Shown: positions 1-11,852, counted from the stretch's first letter. The stretch: DNA of 64,000 bases from Annona cherimola (GCA_030490835.1 CM059972.1:51441563-51505562); one strand, 5' to 3'. The notes: a model not told the origin generated them from the letters alone. Numbers and translations are program-made.

Positions 1-453
1 TACACAAATCAATAAAGTGTAGATTTCTTCTATTTTCGTATTGTTGTTTATTTTTTGTGCTTGGTTTGAGTTTGGTGGTTCAAACTAAGACATAGCAAGT
101 AGAGTTGTGATTGGAGTGTAACTCATCACCTACTTGTGTTGATTGTATATGCCCCCTAGAGCTAGAATCTAGAAGAGAGCGGAGACTCTAGTTGTATTCG
201 CTGAATACATAGTGGAACCCAAGTCACAAGGGTGTGTGAGCTTGGAAGAGTGGAGTAGGGAAAGGTTGTCCAAACCACTATAAATCTTGTCTATTGCTTT
301 TCATTTTCGCTTTCATTATCTTATTGCTCTCTATCTGTTACATTCAAGGGGATTAAAACTTTAAAGGGGTTAAGTTTTAAATTTACCAAAGAATTTTTAA
401 GAACCCAATTCACCCCTTCCCTCTTGGGTTTTGCCATTAACTCGGGACCAACA
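1..453 (+). mobile_element. 3' part of a GTCGAC-family (Sirevirus-like) copia LTR
   Basis: This is the reverse complement of the LTR end seen at 30287, 39366 and 59544. It ends in CGGGACCAACA, the 3' terminus of that LTR family, so the LTR reads on the + strand, opposite to Copia-2 and Copia-3. No initiator-Met primer-binding site follows position 453, so it is a 3' LTR or a solo LTR, not a 5' LTR. It has one copy of the 49-bp unit that is present twice in the LTRs of Copia-2 and Copia-3. The rest lies outside the window. Confidence 0.85.
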
Positions 454-1395
454 TAGGTGATTAAGAAAATTAGGATACACCTTGTAGGTTTCAAGAGAAG
501 GTGCAAGGATAAATTAAGGATTGTTTTCCTTTAACAAACAGTATCCAAATTAAATAATTATACCACTACCCGTTGCAAAAGATGCATGTGAAATCCTAGA
601 CCCTAGGTACTCGCACTTTCATTTTTCTCTACTCATTATAATTTGCAATTTTCTCTTTCCATTTCATTAATTACTTTTCCCTTTTATTTACTAAATTTGT
701 TTTCCACTTTTCTATTTTATTTGCAATATTCTCTCCATAACTGACACGAAAGCATTTAAAAGTAAAATTTATAGTCCCGAATTCCCTGTAAAACGATAAT
801 TTATATACTACAATCTACGATTCGTGCACTTGCGGTAAGATTGTGAACACGTTTATAGCCTCTTGATCACTTGAAATGTGGCTTAAATGATAGCTCAAGA
901 TGTCTCCATGTATATCCAAACTCCTTAAAATTTTCATTTCTACTACCCATAAGTGGTCGACCTTTTCTATCCAAAAGGTCGACCTTTTTCCCTTATTTTT
1001 GCAAAATACGAATTTTTGGAGAAAAGTTCTGCTTCAACCATGTTAGTCCACTCAAGATAATCATAGACCAATAAATCAATCTTAATTTAAGATTAAGTAC
1101 ATCTCAAAACATATATTTCATGATTATCTGAGTGAAGTTATCAGTTAAGCGTATTCTAAGATTATTTCAAGTAACCTAATAAGTATATTCCATCTTCAAG
1201 TTATCCATAAATTTCAAGTTTAATCTTATCACAATTAGTATGATAAACTCAAAAATGATAATTGCACAAACATACCACACTTTTTACAATCCTTTTCAAG
1301 AGCACCAACAAATTCACAAAAACAAATCAAGAGTATAAAAGCACATCCTTTTGTCATCATTAAAACAAATCAAAAAAGGTAATTACATAAATTCA
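454..1395. other. AT-rich spacer with degraded retroelement traces
   Basis: No gene is seen. The stretch around 740-850 (on the minus strand CCGCAAGTGCACGAATCG) resembles the ends of Tat-type gypsy LTRs, but this is recall of a pattern and cannot be proved here. A 16-bp palindrome AAAAGGTCGACCTTTT lies at 973-988, next to a second GTCGAC at 957-962. Confidence 0.35.
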
Positions 1396-1560
1396 CATTC
1401 TCCATCTTTTTGATGATGATAAAACACCTACAACCATTGTTAAATATTGCTCCCCCTATCGTATTGCTCATATTGTTACTCCCCCTATCAACATGCTCAC
1501 AATGGTTGTATCTCTCCCTCTTTTTATTATTAGGAAAAAAGTGATGAAGATAAATCATCA
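1396..1560 (-). mobile_element. Possible Sirevirus 3' end: repeated polypurine tracts before an LTR start
   Basis: On the minus strand two tracts of the form GATAGGGGGAG and a third, CAAAAAGATGGAGAATG, occur within about 110 bp. After them comes a T-rich sequence with an ATGATGACAAAAGG motif. Repeated polypurine tracts just before the 3' LTR are known for Sireviruses. No pol sequence is recognisable next to it, so this would be a heavily decayed relic. An unrelated purine-rich stretch is the alternative. Confidence 0.35.
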
Positions 1561-3595
1561 GACATTAATAATAAGCCACAAAGTACAATGCTAGTGTATC
1601 TAAAGTGTAGTGATATAAGAGATCAACAAAATCAAATAATCATTAATAAGTCATAAGGACTATTTTGAGAAATTGAAATGGTCATATAAGAACTTCGAAA
1701 ATTAAAAAGTTCTTCTTGGTATGTCTCATTCAGATGAAATATCTTAATTATTCTTCTTTTGAGAAGGTGTGACCCCTTCATTATCTTCTTATTTAGAGAA
1801 GATATCAAACTTGGTACTATATAGTACTTTGAGCTTCCTTGGTCAGAGTGAAAACCTCCTTTGAAATGACTTCTTTAATGAACTTTTGAATAGAAACTTT
1901 TTGTACAAAGGTAGTTCATTTGTTCATATGAGTAATGTATTTGATATTTTTCAATATGGAAGTTTGGGGAAGGTGAGGAGTTTGGAGAAGACGATTTGGA
2001 ATGTAGAGTTGGTTTCTTTTTAAAGAAGCATCGCAACGATGAGATATTTGATCGAATTTTCACCCTATGACATTCTTTCTTTAAAAAAACCCAAATGAGA
2101 AATGAATAAAGTAAAATAACCAGCTAAAAACTTAGTCAAGGTAGTTAATTCCACTATGTGTTTTGTGGTGAAGGTTAGGAAATGGTTTTAGTAGAATGTT
2201 TGGATGAAGATTTAAGTTTATGTATGGAGATGGTTCTTCATCTTCCTTATCAGATTTCTCCACATTTTACCTTGAGATTCACCTTCTTTACCATAGGGTC
2301 CTATATCACCTGCAGTCTTCTACTCTTTGGATGTCAAAGGCCATTTTTTGTCTTTAGTTTATTTGTCTTATTCTTTTGAGTGAAATTATTTAAGTATGCT
2401 ATAAGAGTTGGGTTCAATAAGTACTTCCTATTTCAAATCTAGGCTAAGGAGCTTGAACAACGGAGTGAGAAATATTTCATACGACAAATTCATGATAAAA
2501 GTAAGTCCTTTAGTAGCAAACGAAATTGTACCTATTAACATATTTATACCACCATTCAGTTTCTCGAATTAAACATAGAAAAGATTCTCCTTTAAATAAT
2601 CTTTATTTGACATTCTTTATCATGTTTTTCACTCTTGAATGTGTTGATATTGAACACTATTGAATGTGTTGAGGTTGAACCTTTTGTGCAAAATATTGAA
2701 CACTATTCAAATGAGGGAGATGTACATTGGATGTTCTTCTGTTTAATTTCTTTTTTCCTCAATGATAATTTTTGGATTTCTTCTAACCCTTAGAGGAAAT
2801 TTCTTGAGAAATATATTATCCACTTTCCTCTTCTCTTTTTCTTGATAAGTTATTTTAGAAATAGATTCAGTAAGAGCTATTTAGGTTATAGTTTAGGGTT
2901 TGATAAATTAGTTTTCAAGAAAGATAAGATTTTGACAAAAAGGATTTAACTTTGGTTTTATTATGATTTTGGCTAGTTGGTTTTGGCCTGAAATTTTGAC
3001 TAGGGATGATGGTTAAGCTTTTGGGTAAGTAATAAAAATGGGGTAGTGGAGTTAGCAAAAGCTAGGTAGTTTGGTTAGGATTTTAGTTGGAAAATTGATG
3101 TGTTTTGGTTGTAATGAAGGATACACAGTTTGATAGCAATTAAATATATGATATTTATAGTTGAATAACCAATAGAAGCAATGAAGAATCAAATTCAAAA
3201 GTGAATTTTCCATTTTTGCAAATAAAAGAATAAAATATGGAAATGGAGTAGAAGGAACTAGAGAATGACGAAAACCTTAAACAAAATGAATCTAATGGGA
3301 GAAATCAATATAGAAGCAGTTTGTCTCACCAATTTAAGTTCCCAACAAGATACCAAATTTTCCAAGTCCTAAAGAAAAGATTTTGAAATGAAAATATACA
3401 TCTTTTGAACCATTTTTATTTTTCTCTATTCAAACAAAACTGTCAACTTTTTGACAAAAAATATCAATATTTTCTTGTCAATTTCAAAAAATAAAATCAT
3501 GCAATTAAATGCTCAATTTGATCCATTAATTTGGGATGAAAGATGTATACATCATAGTTTACTTAATTTTAAGGATAAAATTTTTATATGGTGGG
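1561..3595. other. AT-rich spacer, nothing recognised
   Basis: The open frames here are short, low-complexity and lack recognisable domains. No RNA gene, terminal repeat or tandem array was seen. Some of it may be decayed retroelement sequence. Confidence 0.5.
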
Positions 3596-4628
3596 TAGGA
3601 TGTTAACCCTCATTTTTTGAATTTTGATAATAATAAAATACTTGTAAATGTATAGTTGAGGAATACATAAAATGTAATTATGTTTTAAAAAAATTGTGTT
3701 AAATATCTCTACTAAAGAAAAGCTTCAACATATAATTGTCTGAAAAAACAACAAATTAACTAACAGTCTATTTAGTAGAAATGTGAAATAAATGAAATGT
3801 TCATAATATATAATATTTAGTTCCCATACTATTCATATTATAGCTGTTGATGTAATGGCAAAACTAGTGTCTTTAACGAGATGCATCTAAGGTTTGAATC
3901 TTTTTTGTTCAAGTATTAATTTATTATTTTTATTTTTATTATTTCATAACTATAGGGATTAATTATTTTTAATTTTTCTAAAATATGTATATAAACATAT
4001 TACGTGTATGGTTATTAATTAAAGGCAAAGTGGCAACATATATAATCAAGGTGGCAGCATATATACATACTAGTCAACATGATAGCTTCTAGATAGTAAA
4101 TATGTGACATGTTGGCACCAATTTTATTAGAACTGAACCGGTAAAGGAACTGGTCTGGTTCGAACGGTTTGAATTGGTGATGTCAACATGACATATTTAT
4201 AATGTCATAGATATTAATTTTTTAAACTAATTATATATTCATAGTTTGTACCTCCTAAATCTATATGTAATACTCAAACCATCACAAAGAAATATGCATG
4301 AAAAAGTTAATGAAATTTTTTTAAAAATTCATTAACTAAGCGCAAATATACATATTAAATTAGAAAAAATAACTATATTAACTAACTTAAAACCTGTAAG
4401 AAGCATTACTCTTGAATCCTCTTTGCTTGTCTCAGTGCATTTACAGTTTGCACTTTTCCATACATATCTAACATAATAAGAAAAAAATAAATCAATAATA
4501 GTTGAAAAATTAAAACATTCATAATAATATAGCAATTTATGTGCTTAATAATAACCTTTGGCAAAATATAATTTTGGATATTATAAAATCACCATTGTCA
4601 TCAAATATAAAAATGTTAAACTCTACAA
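3596..4628. other. AT-rich spacer with AACCGG-rich patch
   Basis: No gene is seen. At 3602 a TGTTAACCC start follows a purine-rich stretch and could be a decayed LTR edge. At 4130-4175 there is an AACCGG/GGTTCGAACGG-rich patch. Similar sequence in opposite orientation occurs at about 12400-12520. Confidence 0.35.
3843..3960 (+). mobile_element. Possible tRNA-derived SINE fragment
   Basis: A weak box A-like stretch (TAATGGCAAAACTAG, about 3852-3867) is followed about 30 bp later by a box B-like GGTTTGAATC at 3891-3900, one C-to-T change from the usual GGTTCGAATC. A T-rich tail follows. This is the usual layout of a plant SINE head, but no target-site duplication was found and chance cannot be excluded. 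Confidence 0.25.
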
Positions 4629-5142
4629 GTCTAATATATGCCTACATGGCAACAGAACAATAGTAAATAATGGTTAAATTTAAGGGAAAATGAAAATAAA
4701 GAAAAGTAAAAAAATAGTTGCAGGGGCATCAATGGGTTTGGTTGGAGACGAAGATGAAATAAATAGAGACAGTGGGTTTCGTAGGAAAAGAAACAAAAAC
4801 ATGAAAGTTGTTTTGATTATAAAATAGAGACCTTGATGAGTTATCAATGGCAGGGGCAATGGATTTAGTCGACCATTGGAGTTTTGGAATGACGGAGAAG
4901 AGAAAAGTAGAGCAGACAAACCGAGTCTAGCTATATGCCTGCATTGTAATAGAAAAAAGTAACAAATCGTTAAATTTAAGGGAAAATGAAAATAAAGTAA
5001 AGTAAAAAATAACTGTAGGGGCATTGATGGGTTTGGTCAAAGTTGAAGATGAAATAAATAAAGACGGGGGGTTTCTTCAAAGAAGAAGTAAAAACATGAA
5101 AGTTGTTTTGATTCAAAAAAATAGAGACATTGATGAGTTACC
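4629..5142. repeat. Tandem duplication, unit about 297 bp; second unit split by Copia-1
   Basis: Unit 1 begins near 4629 (ATATATGCCTACATGG) and unit 2 near 4926 (CTATATGCCTGCATTG). Both hold the same landmarks in order: TTAAATTTAAGGGAAAATG, GGGGCAT, a GTTTCKTMR-type stretch and AAACATGAAAGTTGTTTTG. Unit 2 stops at 5142, where Copia-1 inserted, and resumes at 11853 (GGAATGATGGAGAAGAG matches GGAATGACGGAGAAGAG in unit 1). The function of the duplicated sequence is unknown. Confidence 0.75.
5138..5142. repeat. Target-site duplication of Copia-1 (left), TTACC
   Basis: TTACC lies directly before the LTR start at 5143 and is repeated exactly at 11848-11852 directly after the other LTR. This fixes the element borders. 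Confidence 0.92.
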
Positions 5143-5465
5143 TGTTGGAAATCATGTGATGCGGAAGCGTACCTGAATCCATGTGTGCGTAGATTCCACC
5201 TGTAGACCGAGTAGAGCACGAGGTCTTCTCCCTCAACACTTCTCCCTATAATACTAGCAGTAGATGGGAACCACTAATGATGTAAAACCGTGTGAGAGAG
5301 GGACCTAGACTCCTATATTTATAGAGTCCTTCCCATCATGACTCAACTAGAAGTGTAGTTCTACCTGAACTCAGATTGCGTACGTAATCCAGATATGATT
5401 GGGCTATCTTTAAATCCAAGACTTATCATCTAATTAGGACACCTAATAGGAGTATAACTCTAACA
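5143..5465 (-). repeat. Copia-1 3' LTR
   Basis: It runs from TGTTGGAAATCATG to CTCTAACA on the + strand. A TATA-like TATAAATATAGGAG lies on the minus strand around 5310-5325. It is 14 bp shorter than the other LTR, which carries an extra direct copy of AGACTTATCATCTA. Confidence 0.95.
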
Positions 5466-5480
5466 TTCTCCCACTTGTCC
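5466..5480 (-). promoter_or_regulatory. Copia-1 polypurine tract
   Basis: On the minus strand GGACAAGTGGGAGAA abuts the 3' LTR start TGTTAGAG. This is the expected priming site for plus-strand DNA synthesis. Confidence 0.8.
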
Positions 5481-5887
5481 TAATTAAAATAAAATTAAGA
5501 AAGAAAAAGAAAATTATATTAAAAAATATAATCCTTGAATTTAACATTTGAAAATTACCGGACGAGTGCACTCATTTGAAAAACATGCCCAGTCATTACA
5601 TACGCAATCCAACTTTAATACTTAAGTTAAGAAAATTTGTTAACATGGATCATGGCGGTTATATTCAAATATAACATACTTCCTTCCATGCATCACGATA
5701 TTAACAAATTTACTTGACTAAGTTCTTAATGGCAGATTTACAATTATGTGATTTTAATGTCCCACATTAATATCAAATAGATAAAAAATCTTTTGTTTCC
5801 AAATCACATAAAATTGTCAACAAAATACCATAATGAAACAAAAGAAAATAATCATTCAACATGAGATCTCAAAATGTATCGATTACA

Positions 5888-7147
5888 TCAATAATTATCC
5901 CACATAACAAGACCCATATTTCTTATATGTCCAGAAAAGACCTTAGGCGCCAGAGCCTTAGTCATGGGATCAGCAATCATGTCAGCAGTACCAACAAAAC
6001 TAATCGATATCAGATGATCATTAATCCTTTCTTGTACTGACATAAACTTAGCATCAATATGCTTGTTAGCGCCAGTAATTCTTCTGTAATTGGAGAAGCT
6101 AATCGCTGATGAATTGTCACAACTGATTCTCAGAGGCCTAGAGATAGAATCCATAATTTTAAGCTCTGAGATGAATTTCCTCAACCAAAGTGCATGTGAG
6201 GATGCTTCATGACAGCCAACAAATTCAGCTTCCATGGTAGAGTCGACTACACGATTTTGTCTACCACTCTTCCATGAAACTGCTCCACCGGCTAATAGAA
6301 AAACATAGCCTGACATGGATCTTCTGCTGTCTGTACAACCAGCGTAATCTGAATCTGTGTAACCGATCACTTCTAATTGATCGGTTTTTGCATATGTGAG
6401 CTTATAATCTTTAGTTCCTTGGAGATATCGCATTACTTTCTTTACTGCTTTCCAATGTTCCATTCCTAGATTGCTTTGATATCTTTCAAGTAATCCCATA
6501 ACATAACTGATGTCAGGACATGTGCAAACCTGAGCATACATCATGCTCCCAAGAGCAGAAGCATATGGGATGGACCTCATTTCCTGTTTCTCAATCTCAT
6601 TCTGTGGACACTGATGTAGACCATATTTTTGACCTTTAAAGATTGGCACTTCACATGATGAGCAATTTGACATTTGGAACCTTTCTAAAATTTTATTAAT
6701 ATACCCCTTTTGTGATAACCCTAGAAGTCTTTTAGACCTATTTTGATGGACCTCAATTCCTATGACACATGATACCTCACCCATATCTTTCATATCAAAA
6801 TGTTCAGAAAGGAAACTTTTAGTGTTATGTAAAAGACCTAAATCATTAGTATCAAGCAAAATATCATCTACATATAGAATATAAACTTGCTCCCACTCAA
6901 CTTGAGATATATACATTGGTCACCAATATTTTCTGTAAATCCAAAGAAAGTGATAACTTTGTTGAACTTTAAATACCACTATCGGGAAGCTTGTTTAAGT
7001 CCATATATAGATTTCTTTAATTTGCATACTAATGTGTCCTTTCTTTCTATTTCAAATCTTTCAGGTTACATCATGTATACCTCCTCTTCTAAATCCCCAT
7101 TCAGGAATGCCGTATTTACATTCATTTGGTGCAAATGGGCCAGAGAT
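5888..7147 (-). pseudogene. Copia-1 reverse transcriptase (C-terminal part) and RNase H
   Basis: The open stretch 6916-5888 carries the copia RT active site YVDD near its start, followed by the RT connection. RNase H follows with its acidic residues in GYTDSDYAG, STMEAEF and SCDNSSA, and the terminal ADPMTK motif. Upstream, 7147-6917 encodes the preceding RT part (NTAFLNGDLEEEVYM, IYGLKQASR) but with stops after VYM and after ASR. The RT N-terminus is absent: the reading jumps here from integrase, marking an internal deletion. RT/RNase H together normally copy the element's RNA into DNA. This copy is inactive. Confidence 0.9.
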
Positions 7148-8851
7148 TCAACCTAATTGACCGTGTTTATCATAATATTCACCGCCCCCGTCAAATCTCA
7201 CAACTTTAATTTTCCTATCTAATTTCTTTTCTACTAATTCTTTGAATATTTTAAAAGTATTCAAAGAATCAGACTTTTCATGTAATAGGAAAATAAAACC
7301 ATAACGTGAGAAATCATCAATAAACGTGATAAAGTACTTTTCACCTCCAATACATGATAAGAATGGACCACAAATATCGGTATGGATCAATTTTAAAAGT
7401 TCATTGCTTCTCATGGCACTCTTTTTCTGAGTTTTGGTTTGTTTTCCTTTAATACAATCGATACATATGCTAAAATCAGTAAAATCTAGAGTAAGTAATA
7501 CCCCGTCTTTTACTAATCTTTGCATCCTTTCTTTCGATATGTGACCCAACCTTTTATGCCATAATATGGAGGAATTTTCATCAATCATACCACGTTTATT
7601 ACCAGCACATACATTTAAGGTGGATGAACAATTAAATGAGCAATCTACACTTATTTGATATAAGCCATTAAATAATGTTCCATTTCCAATTAAAATAGAA
7701 TCTTTAAACAAAGAAAACTTCGAGTTTGCAAAACTGAAAGAATAACCCATTACATCAAGTTTTGGCAAAGAAATTAAATTTCTAGAAATGGACGGAACAT
7801 AGAAAACTTCATGCAGTTCTAAAAAATGTCCAGTGTCAAGGCAAAGCTTGCAATTTCCTACTGCTTTGACTTTAGACTTGGTCAGATTGCCCATTAAAAT
7901 AGATGACTCATGCGGTTTTGGGTTGTGGGTTGAATGGAATGCCTGTAAAGAGTTTGAAACATGAATAACAGCACCAGAGTCAATACACCATAAATTAGAG
8001 GATACATTTATGAAATTGGTTTCAAGGCAAACATGTACATAATTGTTACCTTTCTTTTCGAACCAACTTTTCCGCTTGAGACAATCTTTCTTAAAATGTC
8101 CTTTCTTTTTACAGAAATGACACTTCTCAGTGGTCTTTTTCAATCCATCCTCTAAGCCTTTCTTTAATGGGAATTTATTCTTCCCTTTTCCTTTCTTTGA
8201 CTTGTACTGCTTAGTAGTCGATGTGAAATAGATAGGCATTGATCCATCCTGCTTTAATCTATCTTCCTCTTGTACACACATGGATATTAATTCATTTAAA
8301 GTCCATTTATCCTTTTGTGTGTTATAGGAAATTTTGAATTGAGAAAACTGAGATGGAAGAGAGTTTAAGACAAATATGACTAGGAAAGAGTCAGAGATTT
8401 TCATCCCTAGTTCATTAAGTTTCCCAGCTATATTTGACATTTCCATTATGTGCTTTCGCACTCCACAAATGCCATCATATTTCATTGAAGTCAATTTGTT
8501 AGTGAGCATTCCAGCCAATGCTTTATCTGACCCATTGAATTTTTCCTTAATTGAGTCTAGATAAGTTTTGACACTTTCATTTTCAGGGTCAGAAATAGAA
8601 CCCCTGATATTACTATCTATTGTACTCTTTATAATCATAAGAGACAGCCTGTTGGAACGCTCCCATTTATCAAATTGAATCTTTTGACTATCAGTACTTT
8701 CAGGCGTTATTTCATTAGGTTTTGCAACACGAAGGGCTAAATTCAGGTCCAAACATCCTAATGTGATAAGTAATTGCTCATGCCAATCAGAATAATTTGA
8801 TCCATTCAGTGTCGAGATATTAGACAGATGAGATTGAGGAACAGGAGCCAT
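7148..8851 (-). pseudogene. Copia-1 gag, protease and partial integrase (567-aa open frame)
   Basis: One open frame starts at the ATG at 8851 (MAPVPQSH). Residues 1-230 form the copia gag region (UBN2-like), with the CCHC knuckle CHFCKKKGHFKKDC at about 242-255. The aspartic protease motif IDSGA is near residue 290, the GAG-pre-integrase motif LWHKRLGH near 430, and the integrase core begins at HTDICGP (about 489), with FDGGGEYY near 557 supplying the second catalytic Asp. The frame ends nine residues later, where the third catalytic residue and all of the integrase C-terminus have been lost. Gag would form the particle, protease cleave the polyprotein and integrase insert the cDNA. The frame being otherwise open suggests a fairly young element. 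Confidence 0.92.
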
Positions 8852-10379
8852 AGTTGTAAAACAATGATTAAGCTCACGTTACCATTATGATTCAGATAAA
8901 ATATTATGTAACAATTCTATTAACATTAATTAATCATAGCTAAAATTATAAAACTTAACCACACAAGCAATAATGCATGATTATATTTAATAATGCTATG
9001 ATAAACAATAATATTCAATAATTAATTATGAATACATAAAGTCAAGAAATCCCCACCTTTGGGTAGAAAATTTCCCGCGTTTATGCAGTTCTAGTTAATT
9101 ATTGATAAATATTAAATTATAGCTACCGTCGGGTAGAACTATAATATAATATTCTTGAATAATGCAATTTCTATTATGAGAGGAAAAATCATGTTATTCT
9201 CTCTTTGTTTAATAAATTTGATTAACTAAACATCTTAGACCCTTCAGGGCAACATAAGACATAAAGATGAACAATATTTATTAAACATAAATTGCATAAT
9301 GATAATTAATTACAATTTCTATTATGAGAAAAATAAACAATAATATTTTCTTCATTTAATTAATAATTTTTGAAAATATATTTTAGACCCTTTGGGGCAA
9401 CTAAAATACACAATCGAAATTATTAATATAAATTATAGAGTATAATATATATATGAATAATTCAATAATAATGATTATTTAAATTTATTATGTGCGATTA
9501 AATTCCATATTATTTCTTTTGGTCGGCTAGGTAAGTGAGGTGGGGCGTGGGAGGCTCCCCCTGCATAGCAGGGACCTAATTAAATAACCACGTGATCCTC
9601 TTCAATACCTCTTGCCTAGACACCAACCTCCAGTCATGCCATGGAATATAATCTCACTATAAAATTTAATAATCATAATTTATAATTATTCATATATATA
9701 TATACATACATGCTTAATATTAACTGAAAAGCAATAATTCAGAAATAAATTGCTAATCAAGCAGTTATAAACTAATCACATGAATTAATGTTGAATCCAT
9801 TGAAAAATAATAAATCACAAATATATATTGCTAATTAGGCATTTATATATCAATCACATGAATTAATTGCACATATAATTCAAAAGAATTGCATAAATAT
9901 TCAAAAGTCAAATTTATTGACCTAGTTAGCCTAATCAGACCCTTTCATTAGATCCAGAATGTCCAAAAACATAGAAAACGACTATTGAATCGTTCAATTT
10001 GGATAACAGGATTATAAAATATGTTAAAATTTATTTGGACGGTCATAAACATGCCACATGTCTAATGCTGTCAAAAGTTCAAACGGGCTGGGCTGTTAGG
10101 TTGGGTTTAAACAAAATTGGGCCTAACTGGATGGGCCACTCAAGTGGGCTGTCTCCGCTGGGCCTGAGATGTTGGTTCAAGCCCAGGCCGAAAATGGGCT
10201 TATTGGCTTGAGGCCCGTTCAAGTGAAATGAGCTTGCTGGATATGGGTTGGGCCTGGTGGGCAGACTTGGAAAAGGCCCAGGCCCAACTTAATCAGGAAG
10301 AAAACCCAGTTGTAAATATATATATATATCTAGGAGTTCATTTGCAAAATTTCTATCCAGGGGTTTATTTGTAAATTTT

Positions 10380-10862
10380 GTCCGGGGTGTATTTGCAAAA
10401 TTCCTTTCTCCTTCCCCAAACAAAAGCCCTAGCCGCACATGCCCTGCTGCCGCACAAACCCACTGCACGGAGCCTACCGCTGCTCTCGCCGGCGCCTGCT
10501 GCATGACGACGCCATGCCGGACGATGCTGTCTTCTCCGTCACAGAGCCGCCATCCGCCGCCGCTGCCAGTGCTGCCGCACGGATCCGCTGCCGTTCGTCT
10601 TCCAGCAGACGGCACCTGCTTCGGCTCGGGTTTCTCCAGCAAGTAGTGGCTTTAATCGGCGACCAGCGTCGTTCATCGCTGCTGAGATGCTGGTCAGCGT
10701 CGCAACAGTAGATCAACGGCGCACCCATTCCAGCTCTGTCCACCAAGCAGCAGCGTCCAGCCGTCCAGTCCGCAGTCTGCCGTCCGCTTGCAGCAGCGGT
10801 GAGGTTTGGAATCCAGCGATGGCAGCTGCAATGGGTCCGAACAGCGGCAGCAAGGTAAATTC
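10380..10862 (+). pseudogene. GC-rich, gene-like segment inside Copia-1 (possible captured host exon)
   Basis: It contrasts sharply with its AT-rich surroundings. On the + strand a leader-like AAAAGCCCTAGCCGC precedes an ATG at 10439, and CGCC-rich sequence with open frames on both strands runs to a splice-donor-like CAAGGTAAAT at about 10850-10859. This resembles the 5' end of a plant nuclear gene lying antisense to the retrotransposon. No protein domain is recognised. A GC-rich leader native to the element is the alternative. Confidence 0.35.
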
Positions 10863-10866
10863 CGTC

Positions 10867-10867
10867 C

Positions 10868-10900
<33 letters not shown>

Positions 10901-10902
10901 TT
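10867..10902. repeat. (TTA)n microsatellite
   Basis: About eleven TTA/ATT units lie directly after the gene-like GC-rich segment in the Copia-1 leader. Confidence 0.9.
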
Positions 10903-11494
10903 AATTGAAAGATCCATCCGAAATCACTTTGAGAACGAAGGTGTCTAAATCATATAATATTATTATATTAGATTGGCAAAAAAACATTGAATGTGTCGTT
11001 CAATGCTTCCATATAAGACAAAAGTCTTGCATTGATTCCACATAAGACAAAAGTCTTGCATTGAATGTGGTATATGACACATATCATATAATAATCAATA
11101 ATACATGGACATTGACGCACAGTAGATACCAGCTGGAAACGGCAGCAACATTCACCATTTTTTTTTATTATTTAACAGTATAACGGGTCTGATTTCATAC
11201 TGCTAATTCTTTAACGACATGTTTTATGTTTTTAATTAACAGAATTTAAATTCACATTATACCATGGATTTCCATAAGCATGCCGTCATAAAAAAAATAA
11301 TGCATTCATATTAATAGAACCAGTATGAATATTCTGAATCAATAATGAATATTCCGTATAACACGATTCAGCATATTCATGCATACATATGACATGAAAA
11401 AATATCAAGTAATTAATCCGTAACAAAATAATTTTACGGATAAATATTCCATACAAGTTATGGGTGGAATCTATAATACCCAAAATCGAAACGT

Positions 11495-11508
11495 GGTCTC
11501 TGATACCA
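11495..11508 (-). promoter_or_regulatory. Copia-1 primer-binding site
   Basis: On the minus strand TGGTATCAGAGACC starts two bases after the 5' LTR. It matches the initiator-methionine tRNA 3' end that most plant copia elements use, with one change near the end (AGAGA instead of AGAGC). Confidence 0.88.
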
Positions 11509-11510
11509 CA

Positions 11511-11847
11511 TGTTGGAAATCATGTGATGCGGAAGCGTACCTGAATCCATGTGTGCGTAGATTCCACCTGTAGACCGAGTAGAGCACGAGGTCTTCTCCC
11601 TCAACACTTCTCCCTATAATACTAGCAGTAGATGGGAACCACTAATGATGTAAAACCGTGTGAGAGAGGGACCTAGACTCCTATATTTATAGAGCCCTTC
11701 CCATCATGACTCAACTAGAAGTGTAGTTCTACCTGAACTCAGATTGCGTACGTAATCCAGATATGATTGGGCTATCTTTAAATCCAAGACTTATCATCTA
11801 AGACTTATCATCTAATTAGGACACCTAATAGGAGTAGAACTCTAACA
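11511..11847 (-). repeat. Copia-1 5' LTR
   Basis: Nearly identical to 5143-5465, with a 14-bp tandem duplication (AGACTTATCATCTA twice, about 11786-11813) that accounts for the length difference. Confidence 0.95.
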
Positions 11848-11852
11848 TTACC
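11848..11852. repeat. Target-site duplication of Copia-1 (right), TTACC
   Basis: Exact copy of 5138-5142, directly after the 5' LTR. Confidence 0.92.

Larger units (their letters stand above)
8852..11510 (-). other. Copia-1 long leader (about 2.7 kb) between primer site and gag
   Basis: It is much longer than most copia leaders. The part next to gag (8852-9500) is AT-rich with diverged direct repeats carrying motifs such as GACCCTTCAGGGCAAC (about 9238) and GACCCTTTGGGGCAAC (about 9386). 10080-10280 is rich in GGGCC/GGGCTGG. 10430-10862 is a GC-rich island listed separately. No retroviral ORF is recognised here. Confidence 0.7.
5143..11847 (-). mobile_element. Copia-1: Ty1/copia element with internal deletion
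   Basis: A 6.7-kb element with 323-bp and 337-bp LTRs (5143-5465 and 11511-11847), TG...CA ends, an initiator-Met primer-binding site and a polypurine tract. It is flanked by TTACC duplications. It reads on the minus strand in the order leader, gag, protease, integrase, (deletion), reverse transcriptase, RNase H, which is the copia order. The C-terminal part of integrase and the N-terminal part of RT are missing, so it cannot be autonomous. It sits inside the second unit of a tandem duplication. Confidence 0.95.

Noticed and set aside
4680..5219. Minus-strand frames rich in Phe, Leu and Ser as a membrane protein
   Set aside because: Low-complexity translation of a tandem repeat that runs into the Copia-1 LTR; no start context or domain.
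10289..10917. Open frames on both strands as a host gene
   Set aside because: Overlapping frames on both strands are a GC-rich composition effect; no domain is recognised, so only a gene-like segment is reported.
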